Below, piece by piece: positions 28,168 to 38,426 of a DNA stretch of 64,000 nucleotides. The notes beneath the pieces were generated by a model. That model was given only the letters and a program-made list of their open reading frames with translations, did not search any database and was not told the DNA's origin. Source of the stretch: Saprospiraceae bacterium (GTDB taxonomy: Bacteria; Bacteroidota; Bacteroidia; Chitinophagales; Saprospiraceae); assembly GCA_016709995.1 (NCBI GenBank), contig JADJLQ010000002.1:372001-436000 (forward strand). Reading direction: 5' to 3'. The position numbers and the translations under genes are program-made. Every line of letters starts with the position of its first letter. Positions within the stretch are counted from its first letter, which is position 1.

Positions 28168-29181
28168 ATGGTCAATAAGCCTATCACTATCAAGGTCATT
28201 GCTGAAAAACTGAATATCTCCATTTCAGCCGTCTCTAAAGCCCTGCACGATGATCCCAGTATAGGATTGAGAACTAAGATGCGGGTCAAAGAACTCGCCA
28301 AAGAACTCAATTATGAGCCCAATCAGATAGCTATCGACCTTCAAAAAGGCAAGACGAATACCATTGGAGTAATCCTACCTCATTTGTCAGAAGCCTTTTT
28401 CCCCGAATTGATCAGTGGTATAGAGCAAGTGGCCAGTGAAAATAATTATGTGGTATTGTTTGGTCAATCCAATGAAGATCCTGAAAAGGAAAAAAACCTT
28501 CTTGAATCGATGAAAAGACACCGGGTAGATGGCATCATCATGTCCTTGTCTAAAAACACCTTTACTTACGATCATATGCAAAAACTCAAAGACATCGTGC
28601 CCATGGTTTTTGTAGATCGTATCCCGGACATGAAAGAGATACACTACGTAGCGTGCAATATGGTCTCCGGTACGATACAATTGGTCAATTATTTATTTGA
28701 AAAAAACAACAAAGTAATCGGCTTGATCAATGGCCCGGAAAAGCTCTTTGTATCCAGAGAGCGTTTGGATGGGTACCGACAAGCACTGGAAAAACAAAGG
28801 CTAAAATACGATCCGCACCTGGTCATCAACTGTGATCTTTCTCAAGAAGGGATATTACAAGCCACACAAAAATTATTGGCATACAAGCGTAAAGTGACTG
28901 CCATCATTGGCTTTCATGATACTGCTGCTATGAATATCATTCAATACCTTAAGAGCATTAAAAAGGACAAACAATATATGGTGGTCGGTTATGCCAATTT
29001 TCCAATGACGGCTCACTCAATATACAAACCAGCTGCCACAGTAGAACAATACCCTTTTTTACAAGGTCAAAAATCGATGTCCATCCTTTTGGAAATCATA
29101 AACAATAAAACCAATAATGAAAATAACTCCACCGCCCATTATAAATTGATCCTGGATTCTAACTTGGTGATATTGAAGTAA
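28168..29181 (+). CDS. LacI-family transcriptional regulator
   Basis: The 337-residue protein has the LacI helix-turn-helix (ITIKVIAEKLNISISAVSKALHDD) and hinge helix (LNYEPNQIAIDLQKGKTNTIGVILP). A periplasmic-binding-protein-like sensor domain follows (PFFPELISGIEQVA-type segment read as AFFPELISGIEQVASE, VDGIIMSLSK, VPMVFVDRI, GLINGPEKLFVSRERLDGYRQAL, AIIGFHDTAA). Such regulators usually respond to a sugar or sugar phosphate. It follows the kinase pair by 50 bases on the same strand and may be co-transcribed. No operator was identified. Confidence 0.92.
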   Translation: MVNKPITIKVIAEKLNISISAVSKALHDDPSIGLRTKMRVKELAKELNYEPNQIAIDLQKGKTNTIGVILPHLSEAFFPELISGIEQVASENNYVVLFGQSNEDPEKEKNLLESMKRHRVDGIIMSLSKNTFTYDHMQKLKDIVPMVFVDRIPDMKEIHYVACNMVSGTIQLVNYLFEKNNKVIGLINGPEKLFVSRERLDGYRQALEKQRLKYDPHLVINCDLSQEGILQATQKLLAYKRKVTAIIGFHDTAAMNIIQYLKSIKKDKQYMVVGYANFPMTAHSIYKPAATVEQYPFLQGQKSMSILLEIINNKTNNENNSTAHYKLILDSNLVILK

Positions 29182-29246
29182 CTTGATGCATAATAGTACC
29201 ACTTGAAGGCGGGATGCTATAAAAGAAATATAAAGAACAATATAAA

Positions 29247-29675
29247 ATGGCAGATTATTTTTTGTGGAATGGCAGTTCAGAGATCTATTCAAATGGATCC
29301 ATTCACTTGTATTGGTATGCTGCTTTAATCATCCTGGCTTTTATACTGGTACTACTCGTCATAAAATCATTGACTTTAAAACAGGCAAATCCAGATAAAC
29401 TGACTTCCAAGGTAGAGTACCTGGTGCTGGGCGTAGTATTTGTCGCACTTTGTGTGGCGAGATGGGGGGATAATATCTTTTACGCTAAAAAGAATGTGAG
29501 CCAGGACCTATTGTCCAAAATATTTCCGGTCACCCTCAAGCCTTCTTTGAGTTTTGTGGGTCCGCATCATCTTTCATTGCCATTGGGTATATTGGGCCTC
29601 GTCGTCGGGGTATGGTTGTTTAATAGATTCGTATTGAAAGACAGTGACTTTTATAGTGGTCAACAAATACACTGA
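29247..29675 (+). CDS. Shortened Lgt-like membrane protein
   Basis: The 142-residue product has about three membrane segments. Its order of features follows the first 120 or so residues of prolipoprotein diacylglyceryl transferase (Lgt): FLWNGSSEIYSNGSIHLYWY (like the Lgt N-terminal strand and first helix), DKLTSKVEYLVLGVVF, ARWGDNIFY (like the GRIGYVLFY segment) and LSFVG..LPLGILGLVVGVWLF (like MSFHGGLIG). The catalytic C-terminal half with GRLGNFINGE is absent, and the stop at 29673-29675 leaves no room for it before the convergent gene. It is probably inactive as a transferase. The relation to Lgt is my inference by eye. Confidence 0.6.
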   Translation: MADYFLWNGSSEIYSNGSIHLYWYAALIILAFILVLLVIKSLTLKQANPDKLTSKVEYLVLGVVFVALCVARWGDNIFYAKKNVSQDLLSKIFPVTLKPSLSFVGPHHLSLPLGILGLVVGVWLFNRFVLKDSDFYSGQQIH

Positions 29676-29740
29676 TGTACGCATCGTTTTTAAGCTCGTA
29701 TAACTTTCCCAATATTGCATGATGATATTGTAAAATTCAT

Positions 29741-32700
29741 TTATTGATTGAGCGTCCCCAAAATATAAGATAGTATGGATTTGTCATTCTGACCGACCAT
29801 GAGCACACTTTGCCCTTCAAGTTTGATGAATAATAATTGGCGAGTGTCGTCCTTGAGATTTAAACCACTGACTGATTGAGGCAGATAACTAAAGTTGCCG
29901 CGACCATCATTGAGAAAGACAAAACCTTTGTTAGCATCTGCTCGTCCCATCCGCACCCTTACTTTGGTCTCATTTCCTGCCAGGATTATATCAAGATCAC
30001 CATCCTGATCAAGATCTTCACTGACCAGGGTATACACCGGAGCGAATTGGGCTTGTATGGGCAATGGTTTACGCACAAACGATGACCCCTTGTTCTCCAG
30101 ATAAAGTGTTGATAAAATTTGGGCTTTTAAAGTAGTCGTGTCTCGTAATTCATCTGGTGTAAATATATCTTTCAAAGTAGCCGTCGCGTAAGAGTTATAA
30201 TCTAGAAAACGGTTTCTCAAAAAACCTACTTGTCCCAGGGCTTCGTCCCGACTGGCATAAGGATAAGATATACCATCTATAAAATAACTAAGGAAAGGAT
30301 CTACCTGACCGTTTCCATCAAAATCTTTGTATACCAACGTAATCGGATGATCTGCAGATACTTTATATTGATTATTTTCTCCTGCATTGCCCACGATAAG
30401 ATCGATGTCACCATCCTGGTCATAATCTTCGCCGGTGATTACATTCCACCAGCCCGATGTATTCTCGCCCAACCAATCCCTGCTTTTATCTACCAGCTTG
30501 CCATGCTCATTGATCATGATTTTGATGCTCATCCACTCACCAACTACGATAAGATCCATCGCTCCATCTTTGTTGAGGTCCATGGCTAAGGCATCGGTGA
30601 TCATACCTGCATGCTCCAAATCATCTGCTACGGATGCAATCTGATTGGTAAATACTCCCTGTCCATCGTTGATTAGAAATTGACTGGGCGGGGCCATAGG
30701 ATATTGTCCAGGTAGCATTCGATTTCCTATGAAAAGATCTGTATCACCATCTCCATCCACATCAAGCGGCACTGCTACAGCACCACAATATGTTTCCTTT
30801 GGAATGTTATTAGGTGCTTTGGTAAAATTGCCTTTGCCATCATTTAAATAAAGTCTGTCCTGGAACTGATCCGGTAGGGTGGTTAGATAAGCTCCTGACA
30901 CTACATACAGATCCATGTCACCATCCATGTCCGCATCAAAAAAGCAAGCATTCTCGTCCTGGCTTGCCTTATCAGATTCAAACAATGCAACATTACTGGG
31001 TTTGAAACCACCCTGCATATTCTGAATAAACAAGCTGCTGCTTTGACCGGCAGGACCGCAGATAAATAAATCCTGTAACCCATCCTTATTGACATCTGTT
31101 GATTTCATTTTAGGCCCGCTGTAAGAATACATACGAGGTAATAGAAGCTGTTGTTTAAAATCATTGACCTGGGCGGGATGATGACTCCAGTTCAGAACCG
31201 GGTGAGGAGAAAATAATGACAAAGAAGGGGTTGGCACAGTCAAAGTCGGTATAGCATCTTTATATGCCGGCGTGATCATCGTCTGTACAGGTATATTGTG
31301 ATACATCTGATATTGGTGATCCGGCCAAATCACTTTTACTGAATCAATGATGAGGTCAGTTCCTACCCCTATCGATATCGGCCCATACATCGATGATTGG
31401 AATCCTCTGCAAGGGGAGAACTCATACAATTGGGTCATGTCCCTGGTAAAGCATTTTACCTGCGTACCTTCAATTGGCAGGCCAGGATTGTTCGAAGCTA
31501 AATCTATCCGCAAAAAATTTGCTGTTTTTTGTTCTACTGCGTTATTCTTGTAAATAAACGATTTTTGATTCATCGCATTGATTACAAGATCCGGATCACC
31601 ATCATTATCCAGGTCGGCATAAGCGGCACCGTTCGATTTAAATTTTCTGGCTGCTCCCCATGTTTGAGTAAAATCGCTAAAGCTAAGGGCAGCTTGTCCT
31701 GTGGAGTCAGGCCCGCTCCTTCCATTATTTTTAAATAAAAAATTGCCTTCTTCAATGGAGGGAATATTGTTCAAAATCAGGTTCATATCCGGGGCTACAC
31801 CGGTTTGTTGGCTTTTTATTTTTGCATCTACTGTAAATTTCAAAAATTGCATATTGGTAAAGTCCTTTTCATAACCATTGCTGACATATAAATCTTTATA
31901 GCCGTCGCCATCAAAATCTGCAAACAGTGAAGCCCAGCTCCAATCAGTATTGGACACACCAGCCAGTTGTCCGATCTCAGAAAAGGTCCCGTCACCATTA
32001 TTGAGCTGTAACATATTGCGCATGGTCTGATGGTGTAGTCCTACCCGATCCAGCACTTCATTTTTATCATAATTGTCATCACCGGTAGCTAGTTTTATTC
32101 GCTCATTGGAGTGAGGCATCATATCCAAAGTGATAATATCGGGTAATAAATCATTATTAATATCTGCGATGTCCGAACCCATAGAAAACAATGATGTATG
32201 TCCTGTAGCTTCCTTTATTACATTTTTAAATCTACCATTTTGGGTATTGATGTACAGATAGTCCTGTTCATTAAAATCATTAGATACATACATATCGAGC
32301 CAGCCATCCTGATTGAGATCTGATATCGCCAAACCCAGCCCAAAACTCAATACATTATTCACTATACCAGCTTCGTCAGATACATTTTTAAAATACCCAT
32401 TCTCGTTTTTATACAACCGTGGTGAAAAATTATTTCCTTTAGTAATAAGGTGCTGCGTGAGGTAAGAAAACTTTGAATACTCTGGTAGAGAATGATTGAT
32501 AATAAAAGCATCCTCATCACCATCTCTGTCGTAATCAAAAAAAGCTGCTTGAGTGCTATAGCCCATATCAGCCAACCCATATTTTGCTCCCTGCTCAGAA
32601 AATGTAAGATCCTGATTATTGATGAATAATAGATTTTTTCTAAGCGAGGTATCACTCATAGCAGATCTGCATACATATAAATCTAGCCAACCATCCCTAT

Positions 32701-33100
32701 TTATGTCTACTACAGTGACACCGGTTTTCCATCCTTCGGTACATGCCACGCCCGCTTTTTGAGTAATATCTTCAAATTGCAGGTTTCCTTTATTCAAATA
32801 GAGCTTATTCTCTACCATATTTCCGGTAAAATAAATATCTTGTAAAGAGTCATTATTAATATCCATCAAGGCTACCCCACCTCCATTGAAAAAATAGGAA
32901 TAGTTGAGCACGTTGTTTTCCCCTTCCTGCACCACTGAGTTTTCAAAATGTATTCCTGATTCTAATGAGGAGACTTCAGTAAATATGGGTGATTCCGCTA
33001 TCCGTGCATGTATATTATTATTTTCTTTGCAAGAATGATTTAAAAGACATAGTATCACTATCCATCCCAAAAGATCAACGCTGGTCAAACTAATTTTCAT
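29741..33100 (-). CDS. CRTAC1-type FG-GAP/VCBS-repeat lipoprotein with ASPIC/UnbV domain
   Basis: The product is about 1119 residues. The start is taken at ATG 33098-33100 (MKISLTSVDLLGWIVILCLLNHSC), a lipoprotein-like signal; the open frame extends to 33199. Many FG-GAP/VCBS repeats follow with calcium-type loops (DINNDSLQDIYF, DYDRDGDEDAFI, DLDNDGDPDLVI, DVDGDGDTDLFIG, DQDGDIDLIVG). An ASPIC/UnbV-like segment lies mid-protein (IEGTQVKCF, SSMYGPISIGVG, VIWPDHQYQ). Proteins of this class often neighbour SusC/SusD pairs and are thought to act at the surface. It is divergent from susC. Confidence 0.88.
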   Translation of the reverse strand: MKISLTSVDLLGWIVILCLLNHSCKENNNIHARIAESPIFTEVSSLESGIHFENSVVQEGENNVLNYSYFFNGGGVALMDINNDSLQDIYFTGNMVENKLYLNKGNLQFEDITQKAGVACTEGWKTGVTVVDINRDGWLDLYVCRSAMSDTSLRKNLLFINNQDLTFSEQGAKYGLADMGYSTQAAFFDYDRDGDEDAFIINHSLPEYSKFSYLTQHLITKGNNFSPRLYKNENGYFKNVSDEAGIVNNVLSFGLGLAISDLNQDGWLDMYVSNDFNEQDYLYINTQNGRFKNVIKEATGHTSLFSMGSDIADINNDLLPDIITLDMMPHSNERIKLATGDDNYDKNEVLDRVGLHHQTMRNMLQLNNGDGTFSEIGQLAGVSNTDWSWASLFADFDGDGYKDLYVSNGYEKDFTNMQFLKFTVDAKIKSQQTGVAPDMNLILNNIPSIEEGNFLFKNNGRSGPDSTGQAALSFSDFTQTWGAARKFKSNGAAYADLDNDGDPDLVINAMNQKSFIYKNNAVEQKTANFLRIDLASNNPGLPIEGTQVKCFTRDMTQLYEFSPCRGFQSSMYGPISIGVGTDLIIDSVKVIWPDHQYQMYHNIPVQTMITPAYKDAIPTLTVPTPSLSLFSPHPVLNWSHHPAQVNDFKQQLLLPRMYSYSGPKMKSTDVNKDGLQDLFICGPAGQSSSLFIQNMQGGFKPSNVALFESDKASQDENACFFDADMDGDMDLYVVSGAYLTTLPDQFQDRLYLNDGKGNFTKAPNNIPKETYCGAVAVPLDVDGDGDTDLFIGNRMLPGQYPMAPPSQFLINDGQGVFTNQIASVADDLEHAGMITDALAMDLNKDGAMDLIVVGEWMSIKIMINEHGKLVDKSRDWLGENTSGWWNVITGEDYDQDGDIDLIVGNAGENNQYKVSADHPITLVYKDFDGNGQVDPFLSYFIDGISYPYASRDEALGQVGFLRNRFLDYNSYATATLKDIFTPDELRDTTTLKAQILSTLYLENKGSSFVRKPLPIQAQFAPVYTLVSEDLDQDGDLDIILAGNETKVRVRMGRADANKGFVFLNDGRGNFSYLPQSVSGLNLKDDTRQLLFIKLEGQSVLMVGQNDKSILSYILGTLNQ

Positions 33101-33571
33101 TAAAAACAAAGATATAAGATGAAAAATTGGAAATACAATAACATTATAACCTTTTGCCAAGAAATCGTAACAAAAAGAAGTATAATGAAAGCCTTTCAAT
33201 TTATAAAATATAAATTGATAAAATTGCTTTTTGATAGTCCTTTGACATCAAATTTTAATAAACAATTTAGCATGCATATCGTTTTTACTGTCTCTAAACC
33301 CAAATTTCACAAAGGATCAAATTGACACAAAAGGACTCAACTCAAACGTTTTCGTAAAATGATTTTTTCTATAGAAATATTAATGGTATTTACTTTAAAG
33401 GTGTTAATTTCGTATGCTTTACACTAGGAAACTTTGTCATTTCCTGAGTAAGAGATATCGGTCTTCAAGAGGAATTAAACCTAAAATCATTTACTCTGAT
33501 GAGTTTGACAAGGGTATGTGTTAAAACTAAAAATATTAAATTAAATCTCTCCTAATCAAAAGATTATAAAA
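33101..33571. other. Divergent intergenic region upstream of susC
   Basis: About 470 A/T-rich bases separate the CRTAC1-like gene from susC. No gene was recognised. TAATTTCG at 33405-33412 resembles a -7 element with one mismatch but has no good -33 partner. The length suggests a susC leader or regulatory sites. Confidence 0.4.
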
Positions 33572-36500
33572 ATGAAATCTAAAATGCTTAAACAAAAATT
33601 AATTGGGATCGTGTTCTCTTTTTTACTTGTGATGATGAGCCAAATAATGTTTGCTCAAAATGTCAGTGGGAAAGTGACCGATTCCAGGGATGGAGATCCC
33701 CTGACGGGTGTTTCCGTACTGGAAGTAGGTACCACCAATGGTACTGTGACCGATATTGATGGAATTTATTCACTCAAATTAAATTCCCCCTCCACAGTAC
33801 TTGTTTTTTCCTATATAGGATATACCACCAAATCTATTAGTGTGAATGGCCAATCTGAGCTGAATGTAGTCATGGAATTCGGTACATTGCTGGATGAGGT
33901 AATAGTGACTTCACTGGGTATTAGCAGGGAAAAAAAATCTCTCTCCTACTCTGCACAGGGAGTTAGTTCTTCTGAAATGAAACAAGCCAGATCTACCAAT
34001 ATACTCAATACTTTGTCGGGTAAAGTAGCTGGCATCTCAGTCACTGGCTCTGGTGAAGGTGTAGGCGGAGGATCCAAAGTTTTATTACGTGGCAATCGAT
34101 CTATAAGTGGTAGTAGCCAACCACTCTATATCGTAGATGGAATAGTTATGAATGGCGATATTCGAAATCTAAGCCCTGATGATATCGAAGAAATATCTGT
34201 ATTAAAGGGAGCCAATGCGGCAGCCTTGTATGGCAGTAGAGCTAATAATGGGGCGATCGTGGTGACTACAAAATCTGGGAAAGGAGCTAAAAACGGTGTA
34301 AGTACTTCACTAGGCATTAATTTTTTAGCAGAATCTCCGATACATCTGTTAAAATTTCAAGATGAATATGGCCAAGGTTCTGCAGGTAATTATGCTGCTG
34401 CTGCAACCACCTCATGGGGTCCTAAGATGACAGGCCAATCGATCCCGCACTGGTCCAATAACCCCAACCATCCTGACTTTGGAAAGAACTACCCATTGAG
34501 CCCTCAGCCAAATAATATAAAAGACTTTTTTCAAACAGGTCAAAACTTAGCTACCAATCTGGGTGTAAACATAAAAAATGATAAAACAAATACATTCTTA
34601 TCTTATACCTATACCGATGCAAAAGGTATTATTCCCAAAAACAATCTTAATAGTCACAACCTGGGATTGCGTGTAAATACCCAACTAAATACAAAACTAT
34701 CTGCCGATGCCAAAGTCAACTACATCCGAGATAATTTTTCAAATATATTAAGTCAAGGTGAAGGATTTGACAATCCGCTACGATATCTATATGTGTTACC
34801 AAGAAACATACGCACGGCAGATATAGAACAATATGAATTTATAAATGAAGCTGGTCAAAACAGACAACATTACTGGATACCAAGATTTAATGGAGGTGGT
34901 AACCCTTATTGGACTATAAATAATATTTTACAACCCAGCCTTCGTGAAAGAGTGACTGGTTTGGTATCACTTAAATATCAAATATTAAAAAACCTTTCAC
35001 TCATGGGAAGGTCAGCATTGGATAGAATAAATAATTTTACTGACTTTACCAGAAAGACAGATTCTTACACTGTGGCTCAAGGTGGTTCCTACTCAAAAAC
35101 ATTTAACTACGGATATGAATGGAATACTGATTTCTTGCTCAACTTTAATAAATCGTTGACTGAAAAAATATCATTGGATCTCAATGGTGGTGGTAATCTT
35201 AGAACTTCCTTATTTGATCAGGTATCAGGAGCTGGTGTGAATTTTAATGTTGAAAATATATTTGCATTGGGCAATACTGCTGATCCAAGACCCGCTGAAT
35301 CATTTAGTAAAAAAGAAGTGCAATCATTATATGGCTTTGGATCTATAGGTTTCTTCAATAGTATATATTTAGAGTTTTCGGGAAGAAATGATTGGAGCTC
35401 TACTCTACCGGCTGCCAATAGATCTTATTTTTATCCATCTTTTGGAGTCTCAGCTGTTTTGAGTGATTTACTTAAATTACCTAACGCAATTTCCTTTTTG
35501 AAATTGAGAGGGTCTTGGGCAGAAGTAGGAAGCGATACGGATCCTTATCAGTTATCTCGAAGAGCCATTGTATTTAATGGTACGGTAAGCTTAAACTCTA
35601 CTTTACCCAATGCAGATTTATTGCCAGAAACAACTCAATCTACCGAAGTAGGATTGGATGCCCGCTTTTTCAAGAATAACCTCAGACTGGACTTATCTTA
35701 TTACAAAACCAACACATTTGATCAGTTGTTTGCCATATCAGTTCCTGTCGCCTCAGGTATAAACCAAAGATTTCTAAATGGTGCAGATATACAAAATCAA
35801 GGTATAGAGGCTGTATTGGGATTCACCCCGATATCCAATAAAAACCTCACTTGGGATATAAATATAAATTTTGCTAAAAACAACAGTAAGATTCTGGATC
35901 TGGCAGAAGGCTTAAATGAGCTCAATCGTGGTGGCCCCACAGGCTTTATCAGTGATTTTGTATTGAGAAAAGGATTTCCTTTTGGCGATATACAATCCAG
36001 AGGTTTTCAGCGAGATGCACAGGGTAGAGTCATTGTGGGTGCCAATGGTCTTCCATTAATCACCGCAGGTAAAAATGTACCCATTGCTAATTTTAATCCT
36101 GATTGGCTAGGCGGTATTAACAATCAATTCAATTATAAAAATTTCAATTTTAGTTTTCTGATAGATATCCGACAAGGTGGTACCATCACTGCATTTAGTG
36201 AAGCGATATTGGCAGGTGATGGATTTTTAGATTATACGTTACCTGGAAGAGAAGGCGGAGTGGTATTCGGTAAAGATGTATTTACAAATGAAACAGCTGT
36301 AAAACAAGACGGCACTCCAAATGATATTAAGGCATCTGCTGAAAAGTTTTGGAACCTGGTGGGTGGCAGAAATGCTCCTACAGGAGAGGCATTTGTAAGA
36401 GACGCATCCAATGTCAGATTGCGGGAAATGGTCTTGGGCTATAGATTGCCAAAGTACAAAGCCAGGATTTCTCTGGTGGGTAGAAATTTATTTTTCTTCA

Positions 36501-36625
36501 GCAATAAAGCAAAATATGTAGATCCTGAGTTAACCGTAGGGACAGGAAATAACGTTGATGGTCAAGAGGCCTTCTCGTTACCGACTACCCGGTCTATAGG
36601 ATTGTCTTTAGGAATTGATTTTTAA
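33572..36625 (+). CDS. SusC/RagA-type TonB-dependent outer-membrane transporter
   Basis: The 1017-residue protein has a signal peptide ending near MFAQNVSG. A carboxypeptidase-regulatory-like domain follows (SGKVTDSRDGDPLTGVSVLEVGTTNGTVTDIDG), then the SusC signature near LLDEVIVTSLGISREKKSLSYSA, the plug (ILNTLSGKVAGISVTGSG, LYIVDGI, DIEEISVLKGANAAALYGSRANNGAIVVTTKSGK) and a large beta-barrel to the terminal GLSLGIDF. It imports a bound substrate, probably an oligosaccharide or peptide, using TonB energy together with SusD. The SusD gene starts 20 bases after the stop. Confidence 0.96.
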   Translation: MKSKMLKQKLIGIVFSFLLVMMSQIMFAQNVSGKVTDSRDGDPLTGVSVLEVGTTNGTVTDIDGIYSLKLNSPSTVLVFSYIGYTTKSISVNGQSELNVVMEFGTLLDEVIVTSLGISREKKSLSYSAQGVSSSEMKQARSTNILNTLSGKVAGISVTGSGEGVGGGSKVLLRGNRSISGSSQPLYIVDGIVMNGDIRNLSPDDIEEISVLKGANAAALYGSRANNGAIVVTTKSGKGAKNGVSTSLGINFLAESPIHLLKFQDEYGQGSAGNYAAAATTSWGPKMTGQSIPHWSNNPNHPDFGKNYPLSPQPNNIKDFFQTGQNLATNLGVNIKNDKTNTFLSYTYTDAKGIIPKNNLNSHNLGLRVNTQLNTKLSADAKVNYIRDNFSNILSQGEGFDNPLRYLYVLPRNIRTADIEQYEFINEAGQNRQHYWIPRFNGGGNPYWTINNILQPSLRERVTGLVSLKYQILKNLSLMGRSALDRINNFTDFTRKTDSYTVAQGGSYSKTFNYGYEWNTDFLLNFNKSLTEKISLDLNGGGNLRTSLFDQVSGAGVNFNVENIFALGNTADPRPAESFSKKEVQSLYGFGSIGFFNSIYLEFSGRNDWSSTLPAANRSYFYPSFGVSAVLSDLLKLPNAISFLKLRGSWAEVGSDTDPYQLSRRAIVFNGTVSLNSTLPNADLLPETTQSTEVGLDARFFKNNLRLDLSYYKTNTFDQLFAISVPVASGINQRFLNGADIQNQGIEAVLGFTPISNKNLTWDININFAKNNSKILDLAEGLNELNRGGPTGFISDFVLRKGFPFGDIQSRGFQRDAQGRVIVGANGLPLITAGKNVPIANFNPDWLGGINNQFNYKNFNFSFLIDIRQGGTITAFSEAILAGDGFLDYTLPGREGGVVFGKDVFTNETAVKQDGTPNDIKASAEKFWNLVGGRNAPTGEAFVRDASNVRLREMVLGYRLPKYKARISLVGRNLFFFSNKAKYVDPELTVGTGNNVDGQEAFSLPTTRSIGLSLGIDF

Positions 36626-36645
36626 TTATTAAAAAATAAATAGAA

Positions 36646-38232
36646 ATGAAAAAATTATTATTATGCCTGATCCCGACACTTTTTCTGTTTGCGGCATGTA
36701 CTGATCAGTTTGATGAAATCAATACTGATCCAAAAAATCTAACAGTAGATAAATTAGACCAGGGCACATTTGGTCTTATAGCAGCAGCTGCCTTGTACAC
36801 CCCTGTCCATATAGGAGTAAATGACAGGGGCAACTTTCAATTAGCACATTCTCTATTTGCTGATGTGTATTCTAACTATATGGCTACTACCGCTCCTAAT
36901 TTTGATTCTGACAAATTTACTTTAGTTGGTGGTTGGCTCAATGGTGCTTATCTCGATTTTTACAGAGATGCTGCTCCTCAGATAAAGTACGTAGAAGATT
37001 TTTCTAAAGCCAACAATATGGTCCTTGAAAATGCCATCTTCAAAGTATGGCGTGTATTTGCATATCATCGCATTACCGATTATTGGGGGCCTATACCCTA
37101 CTCTAATTTTGGCAATGGCGAAAAATCAGTTGCTTTTGATGCTCAAGACAAAATATATGAAGATTTTTTCAAAACCCTGGACGAAGCCATCACCGTATTA
37201 AAGGGTAATGCAGGTAAGACTTCGACTATTTTGGGCGCAAATGATGTAGTTTTCGCAGGCAATGTGAACAATTGGTTGAGATTTGCCAATAGTCTTCGTC
37301 TAAGATTGGCCATTAGAGTGCGATATGCTAATGCAGGCCTAGCAAAAACCAATGGAGAAAAAGCGGTAGCCGATGGCGTTATCGAGGCAGTAGCTGGTGA
37401 TGCCACAGTAAAAACCAGTAACAACTGGCGCAATGGATACACTACCATTACCCAATGGGGTGAATTCAGAATGAGTGCTGACATGGAGAGTATACTGAAA
37501 GGATATCAGGATCCAAGAGTAGATAAATATTTTTCTGCCGCTAAAACGCCTGATAATAATGATGACCCAGCGGGAGTGAAATTTCCATATGAAGGAATGC
37601 GAAATGGCCAATCAAAAGAAGCTAAACAAGGAATTGCATTTAATAACCTGGCTTCTGACATGGCTCCGATATACATCGCAGCAGAAACAGCAGGACCTAA
37701 CTGGCCATTGCTCAAAGCATCTGAAGTCTATTTTTTAAGAGCAGAAGGTGCTCTGGTGGGTTGGAATATGGGAAGTGGTACCGTAAAATCTTTTTATGAA
37801 GAAGGTATTCGCCGATCATTCACTGAATATGGCTTACCCACTACAGATTTATCTGGCAAAGAATATACGACCAGTAGCAACGTACCTGCTGCGATGGACG
37901 CAACTAATCCTGCAGTATCAAAGGTACCGGTAGCCTTCGACGAAGCAGGAAGTACAGAAAAAAAATTAGAACAAATCATCACTCAAAAATGGATATCGCT
38001 GTATCCTAATAGTTGGGAAGCGTGGGCCGAAAGAAGGCGTACCGGGTACCCTACTTTATATCCAAGATTGAATACGGATGACCCTGCTATACCGGTGACA
38101 GCTATTCCAAGAAGAGTTACTTATACGGTCAGTGAGTATACGACCAATACTGCAGCAGTAAATGCAGCTGTAAACACTTTATTGGGAGGGCCTGATAAAG
38201 GAACTACCAAACTGTGGTGGGATAAAAAATAG
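36646..38232 (+). CDS. SusD/RagB-type substrate-binding outer-membrane lipoprotein
   Basis: The 528-residue protein has a lipoprotein signal (MKKLLLCLIPTLFLFAAC) and the SusD-like_2 start TDQFDEINTDPKNLT. The typical TPR-like helical body follows (YHRITDYWGPIPYSNFG, YEDFFKTLDEAI, NNWLRFANSLRLRLAIRVRY, EVYFLRAEGALVGW, IITQKWISLYPNSWEAWAERRRTGYP). It caps the SusC barrel from outside and binds substrate. It is followed by a good terminator, so susC-susD is a two-gene unit. Substrate cannot be inferred directly, but a GH95-like remnant lies just downstream. Confidence 0.96.
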   Translation: MKKLLLCLIPTLFLFAACTDQFDEINTDPKNLTVDKLDQGTFGLIAAAALYTPVHIGVNDRGNFQLAHSLFADVYSNYMATTAPNFDSDKFTLVGGWLNGAYLDFYRDAAPQIKYVEDFSKANNMVLENAIFKVWRVFAYHRITDYWGPIPYSNFGNGEKSVAFDAQDKIYEDFFKTLDEAITVLKGNAGKTSTILGANDVVFAGNVNNWLRFANSLRLRLAIRVRYANAGLAKTNGEKAVADGVIEAVAGDATVKTSNNWRNGYTTITQWGEFRMSADMESILKGYQDPRVDKYFSAAKTPDNNDDPAGVKFPYEGMRNGQSKEAKQGIAFNNLASDMAPIYIAAETAGPNWPLLKASEVYFLRAEGALVGWNMGSGTVKSFYEEGIRRSFTEYGLPTTDLSGKEYTTSSNVPAAMDATNPAVSKVPVAFDEAGSTEKKLEQIITQKWISLYPNSWEAWAERRRTGYPTLYPRLNTDDPAIPVTAIPRRVTYTVSEYTTNTAAVNAAVNTLLGGPDKGTTKLWWDKK

Positions 38233-38265
38233 TCCCCATTAGTTTGCTTTAAAAAACAATAATAG

Positions 38266-38302
38266 AATACCGTGTAATTCATTTTATACGGTATTTTTTT
38301 TT
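38266..38302 (+). terminator. Rho-independent terminator after susD
   Basis: AATACCGT at 38266-38273 pairs with ACGGTATT at 38288-38295. The stem is followed by a run of T through about 38302. It lies 34 bases after the susD stop. Confidence 0.8.
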
Positions 38303-38426
38303 GCTTACGAATAAAGTAGATTTTAATTTGAATAAGCTGCTCTATACGATCGGGATCCAGAAGATAAATATCCAGAGCCATAATAAAACTCTTGCTTTCT
38401 TATCTTTTGATCAGGTAGAGTGATAT

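Noticed and set aside
33405..33412. TAATTTCG as the susC promoter
   Set aside because: It has one mismatch to the -7 consensus and no TTTG at a suitable distance.
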